Source of the DNA: Limanda limanda
Lineage: Eukaryota > Chordata > Actinopteri > Pleuronectiformes > Pleuronectidae
Direction: 5' to 3'
Assembly (NCBI RefSeq): GCF_963576545.1
Contig: NW_026870569.1
Coordinates: 126,501 to 190,500 of the forward strand
Length of the DNA stretch: 64,000 nt
The notes under the pieces are model-generated. The model made no database searches. It was not told the DNA's origin and worked only from the letters and a program-made list of their open reading frames with translations. The number at the start of each line of letters is the position of its first letter. Position 1 is the first letter of the stretch. Below are positions 50,651 to 63,964 of this stretch, piece after piece. A program made the position numbers and the translations under genes.

Positions 50651-53600
50651 CAAAAAAAGTTATTCAAGAATATCTCTTTCTCCTATGTGCTTTCATCCCT
50701 AACCCTAACCCTAACCCTTCCAAAAGTCGGAGAAGCTCAAGGATGGTACCGATCGATGCGCGCTACCCCATTTAGTGGGGGTAGAGCCTACTTGCAAGTC
50801 TCTCCGACCTTCACAAAAAAAGTTATTCAAGAATATCTCTTTCTCCTATGTGCTTTCATCCCTAACCCTAACCCTAACCCTTCCGAAAGTCGGAGAAGCT
50901 CAAGGATGGTACCGATCGATGCGCGCTACCCCATTTAGTGGGGGTAGAGCCTACTTGCAAGTCTCTCCGACCTTCACAAAAAAAGTTATTCAAGAATATC
51001 TCCTCAGATTTGGGGGAATTTCGTCGGTCGACCTCTTCCGAAGGTCGTACAAGCTCGGGGATGGTACCAATCGATCCGCAGGACCCAAATTAGTCCAGAT
51101 GCAACCACTTTCCAAGTCTCTCCGACCTTCACAAAAAAAGTTATTCAAGAATATCTCTTTCTCCTATGTGCTTTCATCCCTAACCCTAACCCTAACCCTT
51201 CCGAAAGTCGGAGAAGCTCAAGGATGGTACCGATCGATGCGCGCTACCCCATTTAGTGGGGGTAGAGCCTACTTGCAAGTCTCTCCGACCTTCACAAAAA
51301 AAGTTATTCAAGAATATCTCTTTCTCCTATGTGCTTTCATCCCTAACCCTAACCCTAACCCTTCCGAAAGTCGGAGAAGCTCAAGGATGGTACCGATCGA
51401 TGCGCGCTACCCCATTTAGTGGGGGTAGAGCCTACTTGCAAGTCTCTCCGACCTTCACAAAAAAAGTTATTCAAGAATATCTCCTCAGATTTGGGGGAAT
51501 TTCGTCGGTCGACCTCTTCCGAAGGTCGTACAAGCTCGGGGATGGTACCAATCGATCCGCAGGACCCAAATTAGTCCAGATGCAACCACTTTCCAAGTCT
51601 CTCCGACCTTCACAAAAAAAGTTATTCAAGAATATCTCTTTCTCCTATGTGCTTTCATCCCTAACCCTAACCCTAACCCTTCCGAAAGTCGGAGAAGCTC
51701 AAGGATGGTACCGATCGATGCGCGCTACCCCATTTAGTGGGGGTAGAGCCTACTTGCAAGTCTCTCCGACCTTCACAAAAAAAGTTATTCAAGAATATCT
51801 CTTTCTCCTATGTGCTTTCATCCCTAACACTAACCCTAACCCTTCCGAAAGTCGGAGAAGCTCAAGGATGGTACCGATCGATGCGCGCTACCCCATTTAG
51901 TGGGGGTAGAGCCTACTTGCAAGTCTCTCCGACCTTCACAAAAAAAGTTATTCAAGAATATCTCTTTCTCCTATGTGCTTTCATCCCTAACCCTAACCCT
52001 AACCCTTCCGAAAGTCGGAGAAGCTCAAGGATGGTACCGATCGATGCGCGCTACCCCATTTAGTGGGGGTAGAGCCTACTTGCAAGTCTCTCCGACCTTC
52101 ACAAAAAAAGTTATTCAAGAATATCTCTTTCTCCTATGTGCTTTCATCCCTAACCCTAACCCTTCCGAAAGTCGGAGAAGCTCAAGGATGGTACCGATCG
52201 ATGCGCGCTACCCCATTTAGTGGGGGTAGAGCCTACTTGCAAGTCTCTCCGACCTTCACAAAAAAAGTTATTCAAGAATATCTCTTTCTCCTATGTGCTT
52301 TCATCCCTAACCCTAACCCTAACCCTTCCGAAAGTCGGAGAAGCTCAAGGATGGTACCGATCGATGCGCGCTACCCCATTTAGTGGGGGTAGAGCCTACT
52401 TGCAAGTCTCTCCGACCTTCACAAAAAAAGTTATTCAAGAATATCTCTTTCTCCTATGTGCTTTCATCCCTAACCCTAACCCTAACCCTTCCGAAAGTCG
52501 GAGAAGCTCAAGGATGGTACCGATCGATGCGTGCTACCCCATTTAGTGGGGGTAGAGCCTACTTGCAAGTCTCTCCGACCTTCACAAAAAAAGTTATTCA
52601 AGAATATCTCTTTCTCCTATGTGCTTTCATCCCTAACCCTAACCCTAACCCTTCCAAAAGTCGGAGAAGCTCAAGGATGGTACCGATCGATGCGCGCTAC
52701 CCCATTTAGTGGGGGTAGAGCCTACTTGCAAGTCTCTCCGACCTTCACAAAAAAAGTTATTCAAGAATATCTCTTTCTCCTATGTGCTTTCATCCCTAAC
52801 CCTAACCCTAACCCTTCCGAAAGTCGGAGAAGCTCAAGGATGGTACCGATCGATGCGCGCTACCCCATTTAGTGGGGGTAGAGCCTACTTGCAAGTCTCT
52901 CCGACCTTCACAAAAAAAGTTATTCAAGAATATCTCCTCAGATTTGGGGGAATTTCGTCGGTCGACCTCTTCCGAAGGTCGTACAAGCTCGGGGATGGTA
53001 CCAATCGATCCGCAGGACCCAAATTAGTCCAGATGCAACCACTTTCCAAGTCTCTCCGACCTTCACAAAAAAAGTTATTCAAGAATATCTCTTTCTCCTA
53101 TGTGCTTTCATCCCTAACCCTAACCCTAACCCTTCCGAAAGTCGGAGAAGCTCAAGGATGGTACCGATCGATGCGCGCTACCCCATTTAGTGGGGGTAGA
53201 GCCTACTTGCAAGTCTCTCCGACCTTCACAAAAAAAGTTATTCAAGAATATCTCTTTCTCCTATGTGCTTTCATCCCTAACCCTAACCCTAACCCTTCCG
53301 AAAGTCGGAGAAGCTCAAGGATGGTACCGATCGATGCGCGCTACCCCATTTAGTGGGGGTAGAGCCTACTTGCAAGTCTCTCCGACCTTCACAAAAAAAG
53401 TTATTCAAGAATATCTCCTCAGATTTGGGGGAATTTCGTCGGTCGACCTCTTCCGAAGGTCGTACAAGCTCGGGGATGGTACCAATCGATCCGCAGGACC
53501 CAAATTAGTCCAGATGCAACCACTTTCCAAGTCTCTCCGACCTTCACAAAAAAAGTTATTCAAGAATATCTCTTTCTCCTATGTGCTTTCATCCCTAACC

Positions 53601-53670
53601 CTAACCCTAACCCTTCCGAAAGTCGGAGAAGCTCAAGGATGGTACCGATCGATGCGCGCTACCCCATTTA

Positions 53671-55757
53671 GTGGGGGTAGAGCCTACTTGCAAGTCTCTC
53701 CGACCTTCACAAAAAAAGTTATTCAAGAATATCTCTTTCTCCTATGTGCTTTCATCCCTAACCCTAACCCTAACCCTTCCGAAAGTCGGAGAAGCTCAAG
53801 GATGGTACCGATCGATGCGCGCTACCCCATTTAGTGGGGGTAGAGCCTACTTGCAAGTCTCTCCGACCTTCACAAAAAAAGTTATTCAAGAATATCTCTT
53901 TCTCCTATTTGCTTTCATCCCTAACCCTAACCCTAACCCTTCCGAAAGTCGGAGAAGCTCAAGGATGGTACTGATCGATGCGCGCTACCCCATTTAGTGG
54001 GGGTAGAGCCTACTTGCAAGTCTCTCCGACCTTCACAAAAAAAGTTATTCAAGAATATCTCCTCAGATTTGGGGGAATTTCGTCGGTCGACCTCTTCCGA
54101 AGGTCGTACAAGCTCGGGGATAGTACCAATCGATCCGCAGGACCCAAATTAGTCCAGATGCAACCACTTTCCAAGTCTCTCCGACCTTCACAAAAAAAGT
54201 TATTCAAGAATATCTCTTTCTCCTATGTGCTTTCATCCCTAACCCTAACCCTAACCCTTCCAAAAGTCGGAGAAGCTCAAGGATGGTACCGATCGATGCG
54301 CGCTACCCCATTTAGTGGGGGTAGAGCCTACTTGCAAGTCTCTCCGACCTTCACAAAAAAAGTTATTCAAGAATATCTCTTTCTCCTATGTGCTTTCATC
54401 CCTAACCCTAACCCTAACCCTTCCGAAAGTCGGAGAAGCTCAAGGATGGTACCGATCGATGCGCGCTACCCCATTTAGTGGGGGTAGAGCCTACTTGCAA
54501 GTCTCTCCGACCTTCACAAAAAAAGTTATTCAAGAATATCTCCTCAGATTTGGGGGAATTTCGTCGGTCGACCTCTTCCGAAGGTCGTACAAGCTCGGGG
54601 ATGGTACCAATCGATCTGCAGGACCCAAATTAGTCCAGATGCAACCACTTTCCAAGTCTCTCCGACCTTCACAAAAAAAGTTATTCAAGAATATCTCTTT
54701 CTCCTATGTGCTTTCATCCCTAACCCTAACCCTAACCCTTCCGAAAGTCGGAGAAGCTCAAGGATGGTACCGATCGATGTGCGCTACCCCATTTAGTGGG
54801 GGTAGAGCCTACTTGCAAGTCTCTCCGACCTTCACAAAAAAAGTTATTCAAGAATATCTCTTTCTCCTATGTGCTTTCATCCCTAACCCTAACCCTAACC
54901 CTTCCGAAAGTCGGAGAAGCTCAAGGATGGTACCGATCGATGCGCGCTACCCCATTTAGTGGGGGTAGAGCCTACTTGCAAGTCTCTCCGACCTTCACAA
55001 AAAAAGTTATTCAAGAATATCTCCTCAGATTTGGGGGAATTTCGTCGGTCGACCTCTTCCGAAGGTCGTACAAGCTCGGGGATGGTACCAATCGATCCGC
55101 AGGACCCAAATTAGTCCAGATGCAACCACTTTCCAAGTCTCTCCGACCTTCACAAAAAAAGTTATTCAAGAATATCTCTTTCTCCTATGTGCTTTCATCC
55201 CTAACCCTAACCCTAACCCTTCCGAAAGTCGGAGAAGCTCAAGGATGGTACCGATCGATGCGCGCTACCCCATTTAGTGGGGGTAGAGCCTACTTGCAAG
55301 TCTCTCCGACCTTCACAAAAAAAGTTATTCAAGAATATCTCTTTCTCCTATGTGCTTTCATCCCTAACCCTAACCCTAACCCTTCCGAAAGTCGGAGAAG
55401 CTCAAGGATGGTACCGATCGATGCGCGCTACCCCATTTAGTGGGGGTAGAGCCTACTTGCAAGTCTCTCCGACCTTCACAAAAAAAGTTATTCAAGAATA
55501 TCTCCTCAGATTTGGGGGAATTTCGTCGGTCGACCTCTTCCGAAGGTCGTACAAGCTCGGGGATGGTACCAATCGATCCGCAGGACCCAAATTAGTCCAG
55601 ATGCAACCACTTTCCAAGTCTCTCCGACCTTCACAAAAAAAGTTATTCAAGAATATCTCTTTCTCCTATGTGCTTTCATCCCTAACCCTAACCCTAACCC
55701 TTCCGAAAGTCGGAGAAGCTCAAGGATGGTACCGATCGATGCGCGCTACCCCATTTA
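53671..55757 (+). repeat. 2,087-bp higher-order repeat, first copy (9 A + 4 B)
   Basis: B at 54044, 54525, 55006 and 55487 are followed by counterparts at 56131, 56612 and 57093. Shared private changes are cctatttgct near 53908 and 55995, tactgatcg near 53970 and 56057, and gatagtacc (which destroys GGTACC in B) near 54120 and 56207. Confidence 0.88.
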
Positions 55758-57363
55758 GTGGGGGTAGAGCCTACTTGCAAGTCTCTCCGACCTTCACAAA
55801 AAAAGTTATTCAAGAATATCTCTTTCTCCTATGTGCTTTCATCCCTAACCCTAACCCTAACCCTTCCGAAAGTCGGAGAAGCTCAAGGATGGTACCGATC
55901 GATGCGCGCTACCCCATTTAGTGGGGGTAGAGCCTACTTGCAAGTCTCTCCGACCTTCACAAAAAAAGTTATTCAAGAATATCTCTTTCTCCTATTTGCT
56001 TTCATCCCTAACCCTAACCCTAACCCTTCCGAAAGTCGGAGAAGCTCAAGGATGGTACTGATCGATGCGCGCTACCCCATTTAGTGGGGGTAGAGCCTAC
56101 TTGCAAGTCTCTCCGACCTTCACAAAAAAAGTTATTCAAGAATATCTCCTCAGATTTGGGGGAATTTCGTCGGTCGACCTCTTCCGAAGGTCGTACAAGC
56201 TCGGGGATAGTACCAATCGATCCGCAGGACCCAAATTAGTCCAGATGCAACCACTTTCCAAGTCTCTCCGACCTTCACAAAAAAAGTTATTCAAGAATAT
56301 CTCTTTCTCCTATGTGCTTTCATCCCTAACCCTAACCCTAACCCTTCCAAAAGTCGGAGAAGCTCAAGGATGGTACCGATCGATGCGCGCTACCCCATTT
56401 AGTGGGGGTAGAGCCTACTTGCAAGTCTCTCCGACCTTCACAAAAAAAGTTATTCAAGAATATCTCTTTCTCCTATGTGCTTTCATCCCTAACCCTAACC
56501 CTAACCCTTCCGAAAGTCGGAGAAGCTCAAGGATGGTACCGATCGATGCGCGCTACCCCATTTAGTGGGGGTAGAGCCTACTTGCAAGTCTCTCCGACCT
56601 TCACAAAAAAAGTTATTCAAGAATATCTCCTCAGATTTGGGGGAATTTCGTCGGTCGACCTCTTCCGAAGGTCGTACAAGCTCGGGGATGGTACCAATCG
56701 ATCTGCAGGACCCAAATTAGTCCAGATGCAACCACTTTCCAAGTCTCTCCGACCTTCACAAAAAAAGTTATTCAAGAATATCTCTTTCTCCTATGTGCTT
56801 TCATCCCTAACCCTAACCCTAACCCTTCCGAAAGTCGGAGAAGCTCAAGGATGGTACCGATCGATGTGCGCTACCCCATTTAGTGGGGGTAGAGCCTACT
56901 TGCAAGTCTCTCCGACCTTCACAAAAAAAGTTATTCAAGAATATCTCTTTCTCCTATGTGCTTTCATCCCTAACCCTAACCCTAACCCTTCCGAAAGTCG
57001 GAGAAGCTCAAGGATGGTACCGATCGATGCGCGCTACCCCATTTAGTGGGGGTAGAGCCTACTTGCAAGTCTCTCCGACCTTCACAAAAAAAGTTATTCA
57101 AGAATATCTCCTCAGATTTGGGGGAATTTCGTCGGTCGACCTCTTCCGAAGGTCGTACAAGCTCGGGGATGGTACCAATCGATCCGCAGGACCCAAATTA
57201 GTCCAGATGCAACCACTTTCCAAGTCTCTCCGACCTTCACAAAAAAAGTTATTCAAGAATATCTCTTTCTCCTATGTGCTTTCATCCCTAACCCTAACCC
57301 TAACCCTTCCGAAAGTCGGAGAAGCTCAAGGATGGTACCGATCGATGCGCGCTACCCCATTTA
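55758..57363 (+). repeat. 2,087-bp repeat, second copy shortened to 1,606 bp
   Basis: It matches the first copy but is one 481-bp trimer shorter before the next copy begins near 57,364 (2,087 - 481 = 1,606). The next copy again shows cctatttgct (about 57601), tactgatcg (57663) and gatagtacc (57813). Confidence 0.85.
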
Positions 57364-58054
57364 GTGGGGGTAGAGCCTACTTGCAAGTCTCTCCGACCTT
57401 CACAAAAAAACTTATTCAAGAATATCTCTTTCTCCTATGTGCTTTCATCCCTAACCCTAACCCTAACCCTTCCGAAAGTCGGAGAAGCTCAAGGATGGTA
57501 CCGATCGATGCGCGCTACCCCATTTAGTGGGGGTAGAGCCTACTTGCAAGTCTCTCCGACCTTCACAAAAAAAGTTATTCAAGAATATCTCTTTCTCCTA
57601 TTTGCTTTCATCCCTAACCCTAACCCTAACCCTTCCGAAAGTCGGAGAAGCTCAAGGATGGTACTGATCGATGCGCGCTACCCCATTTAGTGGGGGTAGA
57701 GCCTACTTGCAAGTCTCTCCGACCTTCACAAAAAAAGTTATTCAAGAATATCTCCTCAGATTTGGGGGAATTTCGTCGGTCGACCTCTTCCGAAGGTCGT
57801 ACAAGCTCGTGGATAGTACCAATCGATCCGCAGGACCCAAATTAGTCCAGATGCAACCACTTTCCAAGTCTCTCCGACCTTCACAAAAAAAGTTATTCAA
57901 GAATATCTCTTTCTCCTATGTGCTTTCATCCCTAACCCTAACCCTAACCCTTCCGAAAGTCGGAGAAGCTCAAGGATGGTACCGATCGATGTGCGCTACC
58001 CCATTTAGTGGGGGTAGAGCCTACTTGCAAGTCTCTCCGACCTTCACAAAAAAA
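57364..58054 (+). repeat. Third, partial copy of the 2,087/1,606-bp repeat
   Basis: It has the same marker series at offset 1,606. The B at 57737 has a further private change, ctcgtggatag. After 58,055 the order changes to alternating B-A-B spacing (58055, 58536, 58854). Confidence 0.8.
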
Positions 58055-60069
58055 GTTATTCAAGAATATCTCCTCAGATTTGGGGGAATTTCGTCGGTCG
58101 ACCTCTTCCGAAGATCGTACAAGCTCGGGGATGGTAGCAATCGATCCGCAGGACCCAAATTAGTCCAGATGCAACCACTTTCCAAGTCTCTCCGACCTTC
58201 ACAAAAAAAGTTATTCAAGAATATCTCTTTCTCCTATGTGCTTTCATCCCTAACCCTAACCCTAACCCTTCCGAAAGTCGGAGAAGCTCAAGGATGGTAC
58301 CGATCGATGCGCGCTACCCCATTTAGTGGGAGTAAAGCCTACTTGCAAGTCTCTCCGACCTTCACAAAAAAAGTTATTCAAGAATATCTCTTTCTCCTAT
58401 GTGCTTTCATCCCTAACCCTAACCCTAACCCTTCCGAAATTCGGAGAAGCTCAAGGATGGTACCGATCGATGCGCGCAACCCCATTTAGTGGGGGTAGAG
58501 CCTACTTGCAAGTCTCTCCGACCTTCACAAAAAAAGTTATTCAAGAATATCTCCTCAGATTTGGGGGAATTTCGTCGGTCGACCTCTTCCGAAGGTCGTA
58601 CAAGCTCGGGGATGGTACCAATCGATCCGCAGGACCCAAATTAGTCCAGATGCAACCACTTTCCAAGTCTCTCCGACCTTCACAAAAAAAGTTATTCAAG
58701 AATATCTCTTTCTCCTATGTGCTTTCATCCCTAACCCTAACCCTAACCCTTCCGAAAGTCGGAGAAGCTCAAGGATGGTACCGATCGATGTGCGCTACCC
58801 CATTTAGTGGGGGTAGAGCCTACTTGCAAGTCTCTCCGACCTTCACAAAAAAAGTTATTCAAGAATATCTCCTCAGATTTGGGGGAATTTCGTCGGTCGA
58901 CCTCTTCCGAAGGTCGTACAAGCTCGGGGATAGTACCAATCGATCCGCAGGACCCAAATTAGTCCAGATGCAACCACTTTCCAAGTCTCTCCGACCTTCA
59001 CAAAAAAAGTTATTCAAGAATATCTCTTTCTCCTATGTGCTTTCATCCCTAACCCTAACCCTAACCCTTCCGAAAGTCGGAGAAGCTCAAAGATGGTACC
59101 GATCGATGCGCGCTACCCCATTTAGTGGGGGTAGAGCCTACTTGCAAGTCTCTCCGACCTTCACAAAAAAAGTTATTCAAGAATATCTCTTTCTCCTATG
59201 TGCTTTCATCCCTAACCCTAACCCTAACCCTTCCGAAAGTCGGAGAAGCTCAAGGATGGTACCGATCGATGTGTGCTACCCCATTTAGTGGGGGTAGAGC
59301 CTACTTGCAAGTCTCTCCGACCTTCACAAAAAAAGTTATTCAAGAATATCTCCTCAGATTTGGGGGAATTTCGTCGGTCGACCTCTTCCGAAGGTCGTAC
59401 AAGCTCGGGGATGGTACCAATCGATCCGCAGGACCCAAATTAGTCCAGATGCAACCACTTTCCAAGTCTCTCCGACCTTCACAAAAAAAGTTATTCAAGA
59501 ATATCTCTTTCTCCTATGTGCTTTCATCCCTAACCCTAACCCTAACCCTTCCGAAAGTCGGAGAAGCTCAAGGATGGTACCGATCGATGCGCGCTACCCC
59601 ATTTAGTGGGGGTAGAGCCTACTTGCAAGTCTCTCCGACCTTCACAAAAAAAGTTATTCAAGAATATCTCTTTCTCCTATGTGCTTTCATCCCTAACCCT
59701 AACCCTAACCCTTCCGAAAGTCGGAGAAGCTCAAAGATGGTACCGATCGATGCGCGCTACCCCATTTAGTGGGGGTAGAGCCTACTTGCAAGTCTCTCCG
59801 ACCTTCACAAAAAAAGTTATTCAAGAATATCTCTTTCTCCTATGTGCTTTCATCCCTAACCCTAACCCTAACCCTTCCGAAAGTCGGAGAAGCTCAAGGA
59901 TGGTACCGATCGATGCGCGCTACCCCATTTAGTGGGGGTAGAGCCTACTTGCAAGTCTCTCCGACCTTCACAAAAAAAGTTATTCAAGAATATCTCTTTC
60001 TCCTATGTGCTTTCATCCCTAACCCTAACCCTTCCAAAAGTCGGAGAAGCTCAAGGATGGTACTGATCG

Positions 60070-61027
60070 ATGCGCGCTACCCCATTAAGTGGGGGTAGAG
60101 CCTACTTGCAAGTCTCTCCGACCTTCACAAAAAAAGTTATTCAAGAATATCTCTTTCTCCTATGTGCTTTCATCCCTAACCCTAACCCTAACCCTTCCGA
60201 AAGTCGGAGAAGCTCAAGGATGGTACCGATCGATGTGCGCTACCCCATTTAGTGGGGGTAGAGCCTACTTGCAAGTCTCTCCGACCTTCACAAAAAAAGT
60301 TATTCAAGAATATCTCCTCAGATTTGGGGGAATTTCGTCGGTCGACCTCTTCCGAAGGTCGTACAAGCTCGGGGATGGTACCAATCGATCTGCAGGACCC
60401 AAATTAGTCCAGATGCAACCACTTTCCAAGTCTCTCCGACCTTCACAAAAAAAGTTATTCAAGAATATCTCTTTCTCCTATGTGCTTTCATCCCTAACCC
60501 TAACCCTTCCGAAAGTCGGAGAAGCTCAAAGATGGTACCGATCGATGCGCGCTACCCCATTTAGTGGGGGTAGAGCCTACTTGCAAGTCTCTCCGACCTT
60601 CAAAAAAAAAGTTATTCAAGAATATCTCTTTCTCCTATGTGCTTTCATCCCTAACCCTAACCCTAACCCTTCCGAAAGTCGGAGAAGCTCAAGGATGGTA
60701 CCGATCGATGTGCGCTACCCCATTTAGTGGGGGTAGAGCCTACTTGCAAGTCTCTCCGACCTTCACAAAAAAAGTTAATTAAGAATATCTCTTTCTCCTA
60801 TGTGCTTTCATCCCTAACCCTAACCCTAACCCTTCCGAAAGTCGGAGAAGCTCAAGGATGGTACCGATCGATGCGCGCTACCCCATTTAGTGGGGGTAGA
60901 GCCTACTTGCAAGTCTCTCCGACCTTCACAAAAAAAGTTATTCAAGAATATCTCTTTCTCCTATGTGCTTTCATCCCTAACCCTAACCCTTCCAAAAGTC
61001 GGAGAAGCTCAAGGATGGTACTGATCG
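60070..61027 (+). repeat. About 958-bp higher-order repeat, first copy
   Basis: An A with ccattaagtggg (near 60084), a B at 60299, an A with cttcaaaa (60601) and an A starting gttaattaag (60774) recur in the same order at 61042, 61256, 61564 and 61737. The offset moves from 958 to 963 through one hexamer and one A-tract base. Confidence 0.85.
60774..60936 (+). repeat. A monomer with TTAATTAA in the shared 5' block
   Basis: The usual gttattcaag reads gttaattaag, giving TTAATTAA at 60775-60782; the twin is at 61738-61745. These are the only two copies I see with changes in this otherwise invariant block other than tttttcaag and cttattcaag. Confidence 0.85.
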
Positions 61028-61985
61028 ATGCGCGCTACCCCATTAAGTGGGGGTAGAGCCTACTTGCAAGTCTCTCCGACCTTCACAAAAAAAGTTATTC
61101 AAGAATATCTCTTTCTCCTATGTGCTTTCATCCCTAACCCTAACCCTAACCCTTCCGAAAGTCGGAGAAGCTCAAGGATGGTACCGATCGATGTGCGCTA
61201 CCCCATTTAGTGGGGGTAGAGCCTACTTGCAAGTCTCTCCGACCTTCACAAAAAAGTTATTCAAGAATATCTCCTCAGATTTGGGGGAATTTCGTCGGTC
61301 GACCTCTTCCGAAGGTCGTACAAGCTCGGGGATGGTACCAATCGATCCGCAGGACCCAAATTAGTCCAGATGCAACCACTTTCCAAGTCTCTCCGACCTT
61401 CACAAAAAAAGTTATTCAAGAATATCTCTTTCTCCTATGTGCTTTCATCCCTAACCCTAACCCTAACCCTTCCGAAAGTCGGAGAAGCTCAAAGATGGTA
61501 CCGATCGATGCGCGCTACCCCATTTAGTGGGGGTAGAGCCTACTTGCAAGTCTCTCCGACCTTCAAAAAAAAAGTTATTCAAGAATATCTCTTTCTCCTA
61601 TGTGCTTTCATCCCTAACCCTAACCCTAACCCTTCCGAAAGTCGGAGAAGCTCAAGGATGGTACCGATCGATGCGCGCTACCCCATTTAGTGGGGGTAGA
61701 GCCTACTTGCAAGTCTCTCCGACCTTCACAAAAAAAGTTAATTAAGAATATCTCTTTCTCCTATGTGCTTTCATCCCTAACCCTAACCCTAACCCTTCCG
61801 AAAGTCGGAGAAGCTCAAGGATGGTACCGATCGATGCGTGCTACCCCATTTAGTGGGGGTAGAGCCTACTTGCAAGTCTCTCCGACCTTCACAAAAAAAG
61901 TTATTCAAGAATATCTCTTTCTCCTATGTGCTTTCATCCCTAACCCTAACCCTAACCCTTCCGAAAGTCGGAGAAGCTCAAGGAT
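61028..61985 (+). repeat. About 958-bp higher-order repeat, second copy
   Basis: Second copy of 60070-61027. The taagtggg change converts the usual TAG of the A monomer to AAG in both copies, so their chance frames read through at this point. Confidence 0.85.
61094..61255 (+). repeat. A monomer of 162 bp (shortened A-tract)
   Basis: The terminal A-tract has six A, one fewer than usual. It is the only A-tract length change of this kind that I found, and it breaks the regular frame arithmetic locally. Confidence 0.85.
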
Positions 61986-62698
61986 GGTACCGATCGATGC
62001 GCGCTACCCCATTTAGTGGGGGTAGAGCCTACTTGCAAGTCTCTCCGACCTTCACAAAAAAAGTTATTCAAGAATATCTCCTCAGATTTGGGGGAATTTC
62101 GTCGGTCTACCTCTTCCGAAGGTCGTACAAGCTCGGGGATGGTACCAATCGATCCGCAGGACCCAAATTAGTCCAGATGCAACCACTTTCCAAGTCTCTC
62201 CGACCTTCACAAAAAAAGTTATTCAAGAATATCTCTTTCTCCTATGTGCTTTCATCCCTAACCCTAACCCTAACCCTTCCGAAAGTCGGAGAAGCTCAAG
62301 GATGGTACCGATCGATGCGCGCTACCCCATTTAGTGGGGGTAGAGCCTACTTGCAAGTCTCTCCGACCTTCACAAAAAAAGTTATTCAAGAATATCTCTT
62401 TCTCCTATGTGCTTTCATCCCTAACCCTAACCCTAACCCTTCCGAAAGTCGGAGAAGCTCAAGGATGGTACCGATCGATGCGCGCTACCCCATTTAGTGG
62501 GGGTAGAGCCTACTTGCAAGTCTCTCCGACCTTCACAAAAAAAGTTATTCAAGAATATCTCCTCAGATTTGGGGGAATTTCGTCGGTCGACCTCTTCCGA
62601 AGGTCGTACAAGCTCGGGGATGGTACCAATCGATCCGCAGGACCCAAATTAGTCCAGATGCAACCACTTTCCAAGTCTCTCCGACCTTCACAAAAAAA

Positions 62699-63483
62699 GT
62701 TATTCAAGAATATTTCTTTCTCCTATGTGCTTTCATCCCTAACCCTAACCCTTCCGAAAGTCGGAGAAGCTCAAGGATGGTACCGATCGATGTGCGCTAC
62801 CCCATTTAGTGGGGGTAGAGCCTACTTGCAAGTCTCTCCGACCTTCACAAAAAAAGTTATTCAAGAATATCTCTTTCTCCTATGTGCTTTCATCCCTAAC
62901 CCTAACCCTTCCGAAAGTCGGAGAAGCTCAAGGATGGTACCGATCGATGCGCGCTACCCCATTTAGTGGGGGTAGAGCCTACTTGCAAGTCTCTCCGACC
63001 TTCACAAAAAAAGTTATTCAAGAATATCTCTTTCTCCTATGTGCTTTCATCCCTAAACCTAACCCTTCCGAAAGTCGGAGAAGCTCAAGGATGGTACTGA
63101 TCGATGCGCGCTACCCCATTTAGTGGGGGTAGAGCCTACTTGCAAGTCTCTCCGACCTTCACAAAAAAAGTTATTCAAGAATATCTCTTTCTCCTATGTG
63201 CTTTCATCCCTAACCCTAACCCTTCCGAAAGTCGGAGAAGCTCAAGGATGGTACCGATCGATGCGCGCTACCCCATTTAGTGGGGGTAGAGCCTACTTGC
63301 AAGTCTCTCCGACCTTCACAAAAAAAGTTATTCAAGAATATCTCTTTCTCCTATGTGCTTTCATCCCTAACCCTAACCCTTCCGAAAGTCGGAGAAGCTC
63401 AAGGATGGTACCGATCGTTGCGCGCAACCCCATTTAGTGGGGGTAGAGCCTACTTGCAAGTCTCTCCGACCTTCACAAAAAAA
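62699..63483 (+). repeat. Five consecutive 157-bp A monomers
   Basis: All five A between the B at 62544 and 63484 have two CCCTAA hexamers in place of three (785 = 5 x 157). Elsewhere short units occur singly or in pairs. One tract is further degraded (cctaaaccta near 63055), and a private gaatatttct occurs at about 62710. Confidence 0.9.
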
Positions 63484-63964
63484 GTTATTCAAGAATATCT
63501 CCTCAGATTTGGGGGAATTTCGTCGGTCGACCTCTTCCGAAGGTCGTACAAGCTCGGGGATGGTACCAATCGATCCGCAGGACCCAAATTAGTCCAGATG
63601 CAACCACTTTTCAAGTCTCTCCGACCTTCACAAAAAAAGTTATTCAAGAATATCTCTTTCTCCTATGTGCTTTCATCCCTAACCCTAACCCTAACCCTTC
63701 CGAAAGTCGGAGAAGCTCAAAGATGGTACCGATCGATGCGCGCTACCCCATTTAGTGGGGGTAGAGCCTACTTGCAAGTCTCTCCGACCTTCACAAAAAA
63801 AGTTATTCAAGAATATCTCTTTCTCCTATGTGCTTTCATCCCTAACCCTAACCCTAACCCTTCCGAAAGTCGGAGAAGCTCAAGGATGGTACCGATCGAT
63901 GCGCGCTACCCCATTTAGTGGGGGTAGAGCCTACTTGCAAGTCTCTCCGACCTTCACAAAAAAA

